From Punica granatum (taxonomy: Eukaryota; Streptophyta; Magnoliopsida; Myrtales; Lythraceae), in NCBI RefSeq assembly GCF_007655135.1, contig NC_045130.1:14260001-14324000 (forward strand): a stretch of 64,000 nucleotides of DNA, given 5' to 3'. Positions 1 to 10,035 of the stretch are shown here, piece by piece (the first letter of the stretch is position 1; every line of letters begins with the position of its first letter). Under the pieces are notes generated by a model that was not told where the DNA came from, ran no database searches, and worked only from the letters and a program-made list of their open reading frames with translations. Made by a program: the position numbers and the translations under genes.

Positions 1-458
1 GCGGATCGATCAGAATACGAATCACAGCACCAATTCCTTTGTTCACTACATGTTTGCTTTCCCTAAAAAACTGTAGCTTTGGTGCATTACTTTCACTAGC
101 TATGCATTCCAACTTATCGACAGAGTTAGGCAGGCCGACATTGTCAAACCAATATTCCATCGAACACATGGCAACAAACCACTGCATCACCCCAATTATG
201 GAACAGTACTACTTCAACAGGCACCGCGAATGATACAGGACATGGAAGCGGTTCCAGAAATTAATGGAGCACCACATGAATTCCCTTCCAAGCCCCACCA
301 CTCGATATCCTAACACCGGAAAAACCAGACAAAGGTGTGCATACACTTCGCTCAGCAGTTAATGATTAGACAAATGAGGAATTCGAGGTGAAGCACGAGT
401 GTTAGCGAGAACGCTCGGAATTGGAGAATTGCGGGGAGAGTTGGAGAAGGTTACGAAC
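1..458 (-). other. Presumed intron 1 of the small conserved gene whose first exon is 459-683
   Basis: Just inside position 459 on the minus strand is a GT splice donor that follows an AAG codon. No reading frame on the minus strand between 1 and 458 continues the protein, so this stretch reads as intron. Remaining exons would lie to the left of the window. No other gene is visible here. Confidence 0.45.
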
Positions 459-683
459 CTTGTAGTTGCGCTGGAAGCTGTACCGGAGCTCAGGGTCGAG
501 GGCGTACTCGTCTTCATCGTCGTCGGAGGAGGATTTATTGGTCTTCTTCCCAGGGACGTGCATAGTAGGGGTCTGACCCGGCTGGCTCGTCACCTTGAGC
601 TTCGCGTCCCGGAATTTCTCCGACTGGTCATCTTCTCCCCGCCACGGCGCCGACGACAGTAGCTCCTTCTTCGGCTTCGTCAT
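459..683 (-). CDS. First exon of a small conserved plant protein of unknown function (partial)
   Basis: The minus strand encodes 75 codons beginning MTKPKKELLSSAPWRGEDD and ending with DPELRYSFQRNYK, immediately followed by a GTTCGT splice donor, so the exon closes in phase 0. The middle holds an acidic run (SSSDDDEDEYALDPE) after a basic VPGKKTNK segment. I recognise the pattern SAPWR...EKF.DAK.KVTS.PG.TPTMHVP...DPELRYSFQRN as a short conserved plant protein whose function I do not know. Only the N-terminus is in the window and no later exon is visible. No signal peptide or membrane segment is apparent in this exon. The reading frame is strong and its match to the remembered family supports it, but the name must stay hypothetical. 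Confidence 0.7.
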
Positions 684-1692
684 CCCTTGCCTGCTTCACT
701 TGTTTCGCCGTCTTCTTCTTCTCTGATCCTTCGTTATCTATCTGATAGATAGACTATCGTCCGCGGGCGGCCATTTCCCTGCCTGTTTGGTTGCTAGGAT
801 TTCCCTATTCCTTCGGCGAACGCGCGGGTGTTTGGACATGGGCTATTGGGCTTGGGCTTTCAGGATCGGCCCACTATCCTGATGCGAACTTTTCAAAGCG
901 ATCCCACAATTTGTGGATATTTACAGTTAAACCCTTACTAGTTTAGCAAGGTTTCAAAGCCATCCCTTTTGATTTGACCGTGTTTTTGTGAATCGAATTC
1001 CTTGTTTAATGAATCGAGATTCGGAATCAAATTGAACCGTATGGTCTAACAAAAGTATGAAGATGTTCAGGTCCAGGGAGAAGAGTTCGAACGACGGTAT
1101 CTGGCTATGCATTGAAAACTTAGGTCGACCACGAACCCTTTGCTGGTCCGACCGTTCGATCCATGAACGTATCTAATAAAGACTTATTCAGTATTCGTTA
1201 TTTAAGACTCTCGGTTGCGTTAATGTGCCAATTAGTGGCTCAATCAAAGGCATGCTATCATTAGTTTGGTCTCAATCTCGTCCCACGATCACGGGATTGG
1301 AGACCTTTATTTGGACCTTGTCTTTTGGCCGGAGAATATTACCTCACTTTCCTTGTTTTTCTCCATGGAGTCAAAAAGTATGTCGAAGAAAAAAAAAACT
1401 TCCCCTTGCTAAAGGAAATAAAACTTTCTTACTAATTCATTTCCAAAAGAAAAAGGAAAAGAAATTGCCAAAAACCATTTTTGACATCAAGAATGATTTG
1501 AGATTCACGCATTCTTTTGCACGAGAAATTAGAAAAGATATGATATGAGATGGGGTAGTCCATCTCGATGCAGGAGGTTTACTTAGCCAACATTAAGATC
1601 CGAATAATTCATTCTATCATGTCTTGGTTACCCCGTGCCAAGAGATCACTTGTCTTTTATTGTCAACTATACCTAACAATTGCGTCTTGTAA
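684..1692. other. Gene-poor spacer upstream of the small conserved gene
   Basis: The first part should hold the promoter of the minus-strand gene starting at 683. A CT-rich stretch around 705-730 would lie in its leader. No coding region is supported. The plus-strand open frame at 1225-1548 resembles no family I know and ends in a lysine-rich run from A-rich DNA, so it is not called. Confidence 0.5.
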
Positions 1693-1710
1693 AAAATATA
1701 ATATAAATTC

Positions 1711-1886
1711 ACCAACAAAAGTATTGGTTGAGTGATACGCAGTTCACCCTCGTAAGGAGGAGAACACAAGTTCGAATCCCGGAAAGTGCACTTATTGGGA
1801 GGAAAAATAACCTTTAATGTTCGATCTCCCATCTGAGTTAGTCAGATCTTATTGGGTTTTGAATACCAGGGTACACACCGAAAAAA
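1711..1886 (+). mobile_element. tRNA-derived SINE with poly-A tail and target-site duplication
   Basis: An RNA polymerase III A box (TGGTTGAGTG, 1725-1734) and a B box (GTTCGAATCCC, 1770-1780) sit 45 bases apart, as in a tRNA. About 100 bases further on the element ends in an A run (1881-1890). The flanks carry a direct repeat: AAAATATAATATAAATTC at 1693-1710 and the same 18 bases with one mismatch at 1887-1904. Pol III boxes, A tail and long target duplication together define a SINE. It is not a functional tRNA, because no acceptor stem pairs around the boxes. Confidence 0.8.
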
Positions 1887-1904
1887 AAAATATAATACAA
1901 ATTC

Positions 1905-2619
1905 CAGCTGAAATGCCATTATTATTAAAAATAAAAAAGCGAAAGCTAAGAGGTCTAAAAGGGGGACGTCCTAGATGGAGCCGATTAGGTTCAAATGAAG
2001 GATCAAAATGTATAATAATAACAATGATAACAAATAATATAAGTCGACATGAAATGGTTACATTAAAATATGTAACAACATTGCACCCACTACTTAAGCA
2101 GGTGGACACAATGATTTTAAAGTCTCTATCTATTTGTTCTTCTTTTTTTTTTAATAAGGACTTCAATCTCACTTTAACTCACATTCTTCCCAACACATCA
2201 TTGACTTAGCCTCTCTGACAATTATTAAAACCTCAATCTGAAATTCCTTCCAATATGCCTCGTTCGGGGCTAAAGTTCTAATCACATGAGAAAGATATAT
2301 AATGCAATAATACAAGCTATCTTCTGAAATCAAGACTTTCCAAATAGTTAGAATTCTGCGTACCCTTTTTATTTTCTCTCTCTATTCCTTTACTAGTCGA
2401 AACCTCGTAAACGACAAGGAGGAAAATAATAATGACATCATGAGAAAAATAAACCAAGAACATTTTCTTCTCTCTCCTTTTTTTTTTTTTTCGTTTGCTT
2501 CCTTAACCTCATAAACCGAGTACTCAGTCATGCTGAAGAAAAAAACAAAGTATCATCCTGGAAGAGAATGACAATCTGAATTAATGGACAGAAACCTCTG
2601 CATCCCCCATCCCGTTGGT
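1905..2619. other. Spacer downstream of the glucuronoxylan methyltransferase gene
   Basis: AT-rich DNA with T runs and no supported gene. The right end should contain the 3' untranslated region and polyadenylation region of the minus-strand gene that ends at 2620. Confidence 0.5.
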
Positions 2620-3519
2620 TTAGGGAGGACAGAAGGGCCTGCCGAGGCGAGCCCGGTGGCTCGGGACGGTGAAGTGCCTTATCCTCCCTTCCTGCTCCGT
2701 CAGGTAGCCCTCGCAGAGCAGACCCTTAGAGAACTTATCCTCCACAACCCTGTCCACATCGTGAACAAACACGTCCGTCTCCCCGGTCTCCCGGTTCCTC
2801 GCCATCAGCCCCGCCGTGTATATCGCAGTCATCCTCCCGGGGGCTTCGTCATGGTACCCCGTGGGAGCATCCACCATGATCAGGTCCCACTCCACGTCGT
2901 ACACCTCATTCGGGAACCCCTTGTGGGCGAGTTCGCACTTGGAGAACCTCGGGTCAGTGACGGTCCTGCAGTCCTCTCTATCAGCGGCCTTCAGCAGCTT
3001 GTCGGCCTGGTGGACCCTGGTGTCGTAGGCCACGTGGAAGGCCTCCAGGTGCGGGTGCTTCTCAGTGATCTGCTCAATCCAGGCCCGGTCCTCCTCAAGG
3101 AACACAGTACGGCCACCGTGGTTGAGGGCAGCCCACATTAGGCTGTCGCGGCCGAGACCAAATACGAGAAAGTTGCAGGGGCTCTTCCTCTGGAGGACCC
3201 TGAGGGAGACCGAGATCTCCGGGAACGTCTGCTGCGGAGTGATGTTCGTGGTCACGTAGTGGACCAGGGCATTGGCGAGGGACGGCGGGGTCTTGGTGCA
3301 GGTGGGCTCCGCAGTAAGAGTGGGGCAAGCAAGGTTCTGTCCATCGGAGGATGACTCCGATGGGCCATTGCTCGACGCGTTTGAGACGAGGGAAGGGACC
3401 GAGACTTGCTGGGAATTGGAAGGGAAGCTAGTCCGGATGATGAGGAGGAGGAGGAAGAGGAAGAGGCAGCTGAGGAGGATCACCTTTGTGTTCACCGGGA
3501 ATTGAGTCCTAGGACCCAT
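2620..3519 (-). CDS. GXM: Glucuronoxylan 4-O-methyltransferase (DUF579 family)
   Basis: This intact single-exon gene encodes 299 residues, the usual size for the GXMT/GXM group. Members transfer a methyl group from S-adenosylmethionine to O-4 of the glucuronic acid side chains of xylan in the Golgi, during secondary wall formation. Residues about 10-28 are a hydrophobic anchor (VILLSCLFLFLLLLII), giving a type II membrane protein, followed by a serine-rich stem. The DUF579 domain spans roughly residues 85-290. It includes the cofactor-binding region LVFGLGRDSLMWAALNHGG followed by TVFLEED, and the conserved DLIMVDAPTGYHDEAPGRM block that marks methyltransferase members rather than IRX15-type ones. 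The start at 3519 (AGAATGGG context) opens directly on the anchor. Which GXM paralogue it is cannot be told from the window. Confidence 0.93.
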   Translation of the reverse strand: MGPRTQFPVNTKVILLSCLFLFLLLLIIRTSFPSNSQQVSVPSLVSNASSNGPSESSSDGQNLACPTLTAEPTCTKTPPSLANALVHYVTTNITPQQTFPEISVSLRVLQRKSPCNFLVFGLGRDSLMWAALNHGGRTVFLEEDRAWIEQITEKHPHLEAFHVAYDTRVHQADKLLKAADREDCRTVTDPRFSKCELAHKGFPNEVYDVEWDLIMVDAPTGYHDEAPGRMTAIYTAGLMARNRETGETDVFVHDVDRVVEDKFSKGLLCEGYLTEQEGRIRHFTVPSHRARLGRPFCPP

Positions 3520-3592
3520 TCTTTTTCCCGATTCAAAATTCGGGCAGATGATATGTATTGGTAATTTCTTGTGTTGCTTAAGTACTTCGGAT

Positions 3593-3651
3593 GAGGACGA
3601 GGAGGAGGAGGAGGAGGAGAGGATGTGTTCTTCTTCTTCTTCTTCTTCTTC
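3593..3651. repeat. GAG/TTC trinucleotide microsatellites in the 5' leader region of the GXM gene
   Basis: A run of GAG triplets (about 3599-3620) and a run of TTC triplets (about 3628-3650) lie 75-130 bases upstream of the minus-strand start codon at 3519. Read on the gene strand they are GAA then CTC runs, typical of plant 5' untranslated leaders. They could vary in length between individuals. Confidence 0.8.
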
Positions 3652-5337
3652 GAGGTTCTGTTTTTCTCAGCATAAGAGAGAAACAGAACTGTTTTCCCCT
3701 GTTCTCCTAAAACAGAGACTAATAAGGAGACGGGCAATTGAGTTTGCTGATGAGTGGGAGAAGGGAGATTTTCAGGTGGGATCGGGACTACAGTAACAGA
3801 GGTGAGGTCCAGCATCACATCTCTACATCATCCAACTCATGGGGATTGGGTGAGGCCCACCCAAACATTTTGACCAATGAGATTCAGACAGCAAAATGAG
3901 TAGGGGAGGAGCTTATGGGTTGATTGAATTTGTTGCTCTTAGGAAGGAAGCAAAGGCTAGGGGGATTGACATTGACAGAGAAGCTACTGTGGTTTTTGGT
4001 GAGAAGGTTGGTGGATCTGTCGTTGTTGAAATCCCTCTGTTCATATTTGTTAATTATTATGATCGTCATATTTTATAGATATAACGTGGGACGTTTGATG
4101 GAGTTGGAGGAGTTGATGTTATTTAACTTGGGCTGGTTCAATGATAGGATGGCTCTATCATTTTTTTTTTTTATTTTTTTAAAGTTCTAGAACTTGAAAA
4201 TTTGAAATAGCAAAGAAATGGAGTGGTTATGGCATGATTTAATAATAACAGAAAAACAAATTCAACGCACAGAAAGAAGGGTTTCTTTTCTTTCTTTTTA
4301 TTCTTTTCCTTAATGAAATTACAGGTATCTACTAATCCTGTAAGGCTATATGTTTCATCTTGAACACGATATACTTTCAGTGAATTTCAGAGTAATGGAA
4401 CACATCCTTATACTTGAATAAGGGTCCTTTTGACTCCGTAAACATGCGGCTCACGCCTCACTTTCTTTCTAAAGAAATAAAATTATATATATATATATAT
4501 ATATGTATATGTATGTATCGGTAAATCATTATGCATATTAAATTTGTTCAAGTTTGGTTTTTCCACATTAAGCTGGCATAGTAAATATATTCACTCAATG
4601 TTCAATTCATGCCAAAGTAATAAGCCATATATATATACACATACAAATATGGTACGAAGAGGGCCACCTCAGTCATCTATATATTCCGTTGCTTGTATAG
4701 TTTACTGCATTATCTATACATTGGCTTTTACTCTCTGTAAATACCTTTTTCGGTCAAACAAAGAGATTCATGCATGAGTGCCACGTGGATAAAAAACCCC
4801 AAAAATTCAGAAGAGAACCAATCAGCATGAGCACGGTCCCGCACAAATATATAATTTGTCATTAATCAAATAGAAAATTTGAGCTCCGTAAGATCACATG
4901 ACATGAGAAAGTTCCGATAACATAAGAAGACAGCCTTAAATTGTTGATGAGAAGAGAAAAAGCAAGGCAGTCTTCATCGATTTGTCAAATATTCAAAATA
5001 TCATTAGTCATGTCAAGTTCCACTTTAATGTTTCGCCTTATAATATGGTACCTGAATTTCTTCAAATGGTAGTGGAGCCGCATGACATATTTGCCTCTTC
5101 AGGAGAATCTATTCATTGCCAAGAAAACTGGCTGTGCCTCGCCCTTTGGCATGCTTTGAGACCTATTAAATCTGCACGGGCAGGTCACTTCGCATCAGTC
5201 ATCAAGTATATATTCGTCAGTAATTCCGGAGGTAAGTAAAGAATTTCAACAAGCCATTGAACCTTATCTGCATGACTCTGAAAACTTGGTCTTTCAAGGA
5301 ATGATGTCGACAAGGGTCGATGCACCCGAACCATTTA
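3652..5337. other. Intergenic spacer: GXM promoter side and downstream region of the thioredoxin-fold gene
   Basis: No gene is supported. The stretch next to 3650 should hold the GXM promoter. A TA dinucleotide run lies at about 4487-4504, with further AT-rich tracts to 4640. Plus-strand open frames at 3896-4190, 4544-4777 and 4982-5239 match no family that I recognise. The right end is the 3' untranslated side of the minus-strand gene ending at 5338. Confidence 0.5.
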
Positions 5338-8300
5338 TTATGAGGTGGGGACAGCGTATGTCTGGAACAAGTAAGAGAGTATCTTCTTGTAGTCACCGGT
5401 ACGAGTTCCAGTATTCGGATCAACAATGAACGGAACCTGTAACATATACAAAAATTTTAGTTCATTTTTTGATGTTGTGAAATCCGACAGTTCTTGGAAT
5501 AAGCTTTAGTGGGCAATTCTGACGCGAGAAGGGATGGAAGGTGCGACAATAGTAAGTAAAAGCCAAACCTCTTTGGATCCTGACATATCAACAAGCAACT
5601 TTTCCCGTGGAGACCCTTCTCCAACATTCTGCAGTATATAAGGAATCTCCAACTCGCAGAGTGCTTCACGAACAATTCGAGCATACTGAAACAAGCTACC
5701 AAGAGAAAGTGAGAATTGGAAAACATTTGATCAACTTGAGGCTAAGGAAACTAGGTAGTATCTTATGATATACTGCAGGAAGGAAAACATCTCAAAACCG
5801 ACACATATGAACTGCGACAAGCAAAACTTCATGGAAAAACACAGGAATAGAATGGCATTTTCTGTGACAATCGTAGGCATAAGTTCCATCTCATGAATGA
5901 CCCATGGTAACAAAATAGAATTTCCCTCCTTAAAGATCAGTAGTAAAAAGACTTCTGCAGTAAACTCATCTTACCGGATTGTTTTCATATGAAAATAACT
6001 CCAGCTTTTCTGGTGGGGGATCTTGTTTTGCCTTTTCCCATAACGCCATCCCTCTTCCAGCCCGAAGAACTGTTGGCATCCATCCTGTGACCAATGTGCT
6101 GAACCATTTATGGAATAGATGTTTCAGTAACATATATGAACACAGTTGGTTTCCAGTTAGACTGGAAATCCTTGTTCCACCAGTAAATTCAGTATCAACC
6201 CTCTTGAACATGTTATTACTGCGATAATTTAATCATAATTGAATGATGTAGAGTATCCACATGACAGAGACTGAAAATATATTAATATGTAAATATATGT
6301 GTGTGTGTGTGTGTGTCAATGAGACATTCTATTGACTGCCTCTAAAATCTCATTTATATACCAAAAATACTTCATATTAACTAGTAGCCCCCCAGAGATT
6401 ACAATACCTCTCCAAAAGTCCACTTGAGGGGCTTCTCCCTTTACCATATTTCTCAAACAGGTACTTGACAATGTCACCTGCACAAACAATATAAGAAGCA
6501 AATATCATATAATCTGGTTTTGTACAAGCAAAAAGATCATGTATTCTCAACTTGGGATTGCTGATGCACCCATCAAGCACCAGAAACCCAATATCATAGT
6601 ATTTCAAATAAATATTAAAATCTTGAAGTTCTCGCTGAACATATAGTTGATGGGTTCACAAGGTAAAAAGAATTACTAGTGTGGTGCTTGATTATTACGA
6701 AACATTTTTTTGGTGGAAAAACAAGAAAAAAAGTTGGCACCCTCAACTGTCATGCTAATGATATTTTCTAGACAAAGGATAAAATTATTTGTATGGACAT
6801 TACAGCAATCAAGAAGGTGTAAGCCATTCTGAAACAAGATATACTGCTTACCGCTTTCGTACATTGAAATACCAGCGTTTGGGTCAATCATGAATGGAAA
6901 CCTGCAAAAGATATCGTGTACTTTTAGAGAAACTTGGCAAAATGGAGGGATATTTTTGAAGGAAATAATTGTGCAGTATAACAAGAAAGAGTACGAACTG
7001 CTCTTTGCCACCAAGCTCTCTAACCATTGCTCTGTGCCTTGCTGAGCCTTTTGGGCAAGGATAGATCTGCACTTTCACAGGAGTGCATCAGTATGCAAGA
7101 TGCCCCCCCAGAAAAATATGGAATTTTTTTTTCGGTAGAGCAAAATATGAATTTTTAATTCCATCAAATATTTTCTATACTGGAAAGCACTGATATGCAC
7201 AGCATATCAGTTAGTATATGTTTTATTGCATAATTGGAAAAATATTTGAGAACATAGAGATTGAGAGAGAGAATCGTTTGTCGAATCAGCCACACACCTC
7301 TATTTATATACTTCACTGAGTTAATTACACAAAGAATAGAAAGTAAAGACTATTTACATTTAAGTCCCTAATCTATTAACTTCCATATATTTAACAATAT
7401 TATTGGTCCTACTGTGAGTACAATTATGTAAGCTCAAATCGAATAGCGAGGACTACAAGTATGAAAGTATGAGTGTGGGTAATTTCAAATCATTTGAAGT
7501 GTTAGTCAATACAAAATTCATATAGGAAATTCTTTATGTGGAGTCTCGACTCAAGCTATTTTCATCCTTTTAGATCCCATTCAACAAGTACATAAATGAT
7601 AAAAACAAGTCAGTGTATCTCTTGCTGACCTCAACAGAAAGATCTAGCTCTGTCATAGCTTCACGAACCCTCCTACAGAAGGGACATGCCTCTGTTGAAA
7701 AACAAGATTACAAATCATGAGATATTTGATCATTTAATACGGTCGAGATCATACATATTAGAGGCTCACCGAATTCAAAGATCTGCAAATGCATCAGAGG
7801 GCCAGAGATGGTGGCTTCTTGGTTTTGCTCAGAAGCTAAAACTGATCGTGATCCCCATGGCAGTCTTGCCAAGGTAGACAAGGAAGAGGTTGCCACCTAC
7901 TATCAATTATCATTTGATGGAAACATTTGCACAAGGTCAGGTATGTAACTTTTTTGGGAAGATTAACAGAAGATGAGACAGCCTCCTTGGACAGATCAAG
8001 TTATCAACGAAACAATTATGAATATCAAGTACTTCAGTTCCCTAACAATACAGAACAATGATCGAACCAATGCATACGAATAGACAAATAACACTCATCA
8101 GTGAAGCAGGATAAACCCTCTCTTGGAGACTTGGCAAAACCAGCCATCGAACAATGATACTATATTTGCTTCACAACCCGAACCATGGAGATGGCAATGG
8201 AGCACAGGCTTAAGCAAGACAGAGAATATGTTCATTCAAACTTATGCAGTGGAGATATCAAGAGGGGTCACACCTCAAGAGCTTCATTCCGGTCCCGAGA

Positions 8301-8750
8301 AGGATCCCCGCCCTGCAAAACATGATGAAGGCACAATCTGATTACTGGAAAGGAAGTATATAAGTGTCCTTAACAGCAGCAACAGATCCGCAGCTTCAAC
8401 AATTCCTACAGCGCGAACGGTGAAACAGGCGCAAGAGCAAAAGCAGCGAGCTTTGAAGCAGAAAAAGGACGCACGGAGAAGAGCCTGAGCAGAGGACAGA
8501 GGACGGACAAGAAGCTGGTGGAGGGAGAGGGACCGTCCGCGCTCTCAGAACGCCGTTTGGGCAGTTGCTGATCAGGTCCAGCAGATTTCGCTCGAAATCT
8601 TCTGGGGTTCCCAAGACGCGGCCGTCCATTGCCAGAGAAAGGGGAGAAATTTGATGGGCGCGGAAGAGAGCTCCAGTCGAATTCCGGCCGGAGAGGCGGA
8701 TGAGAGAGGCGGGGAAGAGATACGGAGGATGCGACAGAAATGGAAGCCAT
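5338..8750 (-). CDS. Plastid-type protein with tandem thioredoxin-fold/GST-N domains (At5g03880/At4g10000-like)
   Basis: I assembled ten exons on the minus strand: 8475-8750, 8274-8312, 7770-7896, 7630-7691, 6999-7066, 6852-6901, 6408-6477, 5975-6098, 5569-5685 and 5338-5436. They total 1032 nt, keep frame throughout and end in TAA, giving 343 residues. The N-terminus (MASISVASSVSLPRLSHPP) is rich in Ser, Pro and Arg, like a chloroplast transit peptide. A first GST-N/glutaredoxin-like fold begins at LQIFEFEACPFCRRVREAM, with a CPFC motif near residue 150, and continues through YPCPKGSARHR and FPFMIDPN to SGDIVKYLFEKYG. TGWMPT...RAGRGM links to a second fold (YENNPYARIVREALCELEIPY ... VPFIVDPNTGTRTGDYKKIL), which lacks the CxxC. 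This two-module layout is that of plant 'thioredoxin family' proteins whose reaction is not established. Exon 1 has another possible donor further on (8410), but only GTGCGT at 8474 keeps frame with exon 2. The 39-nt exon 2 is the least certain. Confidence 0.85.
6296..6317. repeat. GT dinucleotide microsatellite in an intron
   Basis: About nine GT units follow a TATATG tract inside the intron between the exons 6408-6477 and 5975-6098 of the thioredoxin-fold gene. It is a probable length-polymorphic marker with no evident function. Confidence 0.8.
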
Positions 8751-10035
8751 TGACGGGGGCTCTGACTGAGGTTCTGAACGCCGGTTTTGGCCAGAAGATA
8801 TTTTATACGGTGGGAGCTCGCCGGTTGTATTTTCCCGCGAATATTACCGGCCCATGAAAGCCCAGATATATCGATGCGTCTTTTTTCGATGAACTTAAAA
8901 GAACGAGAATTGAAGGTATAATCCTCCCAACAATGGCACTTCCGGTCTCGAAGTTTAATGATATCGAAGAAGCTGCCTCCCGACCGAATCCGAGAACTGT
9001 GGAATATCATTGCAGCAATGCCATCCCGAATGACTCACGATGCCACCTCTCACAGCTCACCTTTGCCTTCGACGTAGCCATCCTGTATGACAGTAACAAG
9101 CTCCTCGATATCGCCTATAGGTGGCTCGCAACGATTGCATAGGATCTCTCGTTCAGATCTGGACTGGTAACTGTAAAACAAGACTTCCTCCGAGGGGAAG
9201 GCTAAGCTGCCAGCCGTATTATTCAGTGTGGCAAAACGTTGAAGCTGCCAAACATACGAGGACGTTACCTGCACTGGGATTAGATTGGATTGCTTATCTT
9301 GTCAGGAGGACTGGTTGGGACGGTGGAAGGGCTTGGCTCGGGGTAATGGAGGCTGAATGTAGACTGCAGGAACTGGAACTCGAGAACCGGTCTATCTGAC
9401 CTGACAGAATGTTACCTTCGATTAATTGCTGATGTTCCATTTGCACTTGTAATAGCTCAGGAGATTTCGAGCCCGAGGTAGATAGTAGTGCAATGGTACA
9501 TCCCCCTTCCCTCGATTACTTCATTGCTTTCCCTTTCCCGCGGTTTTACAAAGACTGCTTTTTCCCCCCAAACATAGCATAATGTCACCGCAAATTCACA
9601 CACTTACATAAAAACCGTTCGAATTTCTACCCATGATAGGGTTTATGGCATTCTCATTCGGGCAAAACCAAGGTACATCTTCACAAAACCAGCAAACCAA
9701 GACAATCATGCCCATGAAACAAACAGACCATCATTTTATTCCACGACAAATTACAGAATGAAGAGAAACTTCAAGCTACACTTGGGTTCATCTCGAATGG
9801 ACTCCCAACTCTACATCATCCTCCAAAATGGCAAAATCCGCTTCCTCTTCCCTAGTCCAACTGTTCCATAGGGACAAGGAAAGTGAAAGAGAGACGACAT
9901 GACATGAAGACAGTTAATTGAAACGTAACTAACTAATTCCCCGAGAGCCTGCAGAATCCAAGGACAGAAAGACTGTTGTTTCAGTCTCGCACACAATTAG
10001 TCCATATTTCTACTTTTAAGTACTGGTACCGAAAA
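8751..10035. other. Spacer between the thioredoxin-fold gene and the aspartokinase-homoserine dehydrogenase gene
   Basis: The left part should hold the promoter of the minus-strand gene starting at 8750, and the right part the 3' untranslated region of the gene ending at 10036. Short open frames on both strands (8933-9399) overlap each other and match no known family. I see no additional gene. Confidence 0.5.

Noticed and set aside
1720..1795. A tRNA gene suggested by A and B boxes
   Set aside because: No acceptor stem or anticodon arm pairs around the boxes. The poly-A tail and target duplication show a SINE.
2584..3141. Plus-strand open frame of 185 codons across the GXM gene
   Set aside because: It is the antisense shadow of a well-conserved DUF579 coding region and has no similarity of its own.
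8406..8474. Extending exon 1 of the thioredoxin-fold gene to the GTAGGA donor at 8410
   Set aside because: That donor leaves a phase that does not fit exon 2 and exon 3. The GTGCGT donor at 8474 keeps the frame and gives the expected FSGGDPSRDRN junction.
8396..9010. Minus-strand open frame of 204 codons overlapping exon 1 of the thioredoxin-fold gene
   Set aside because: It lies in another frame of the transit-peptide exon. Only the frame starting at 8750 joins downstream exons in phase.
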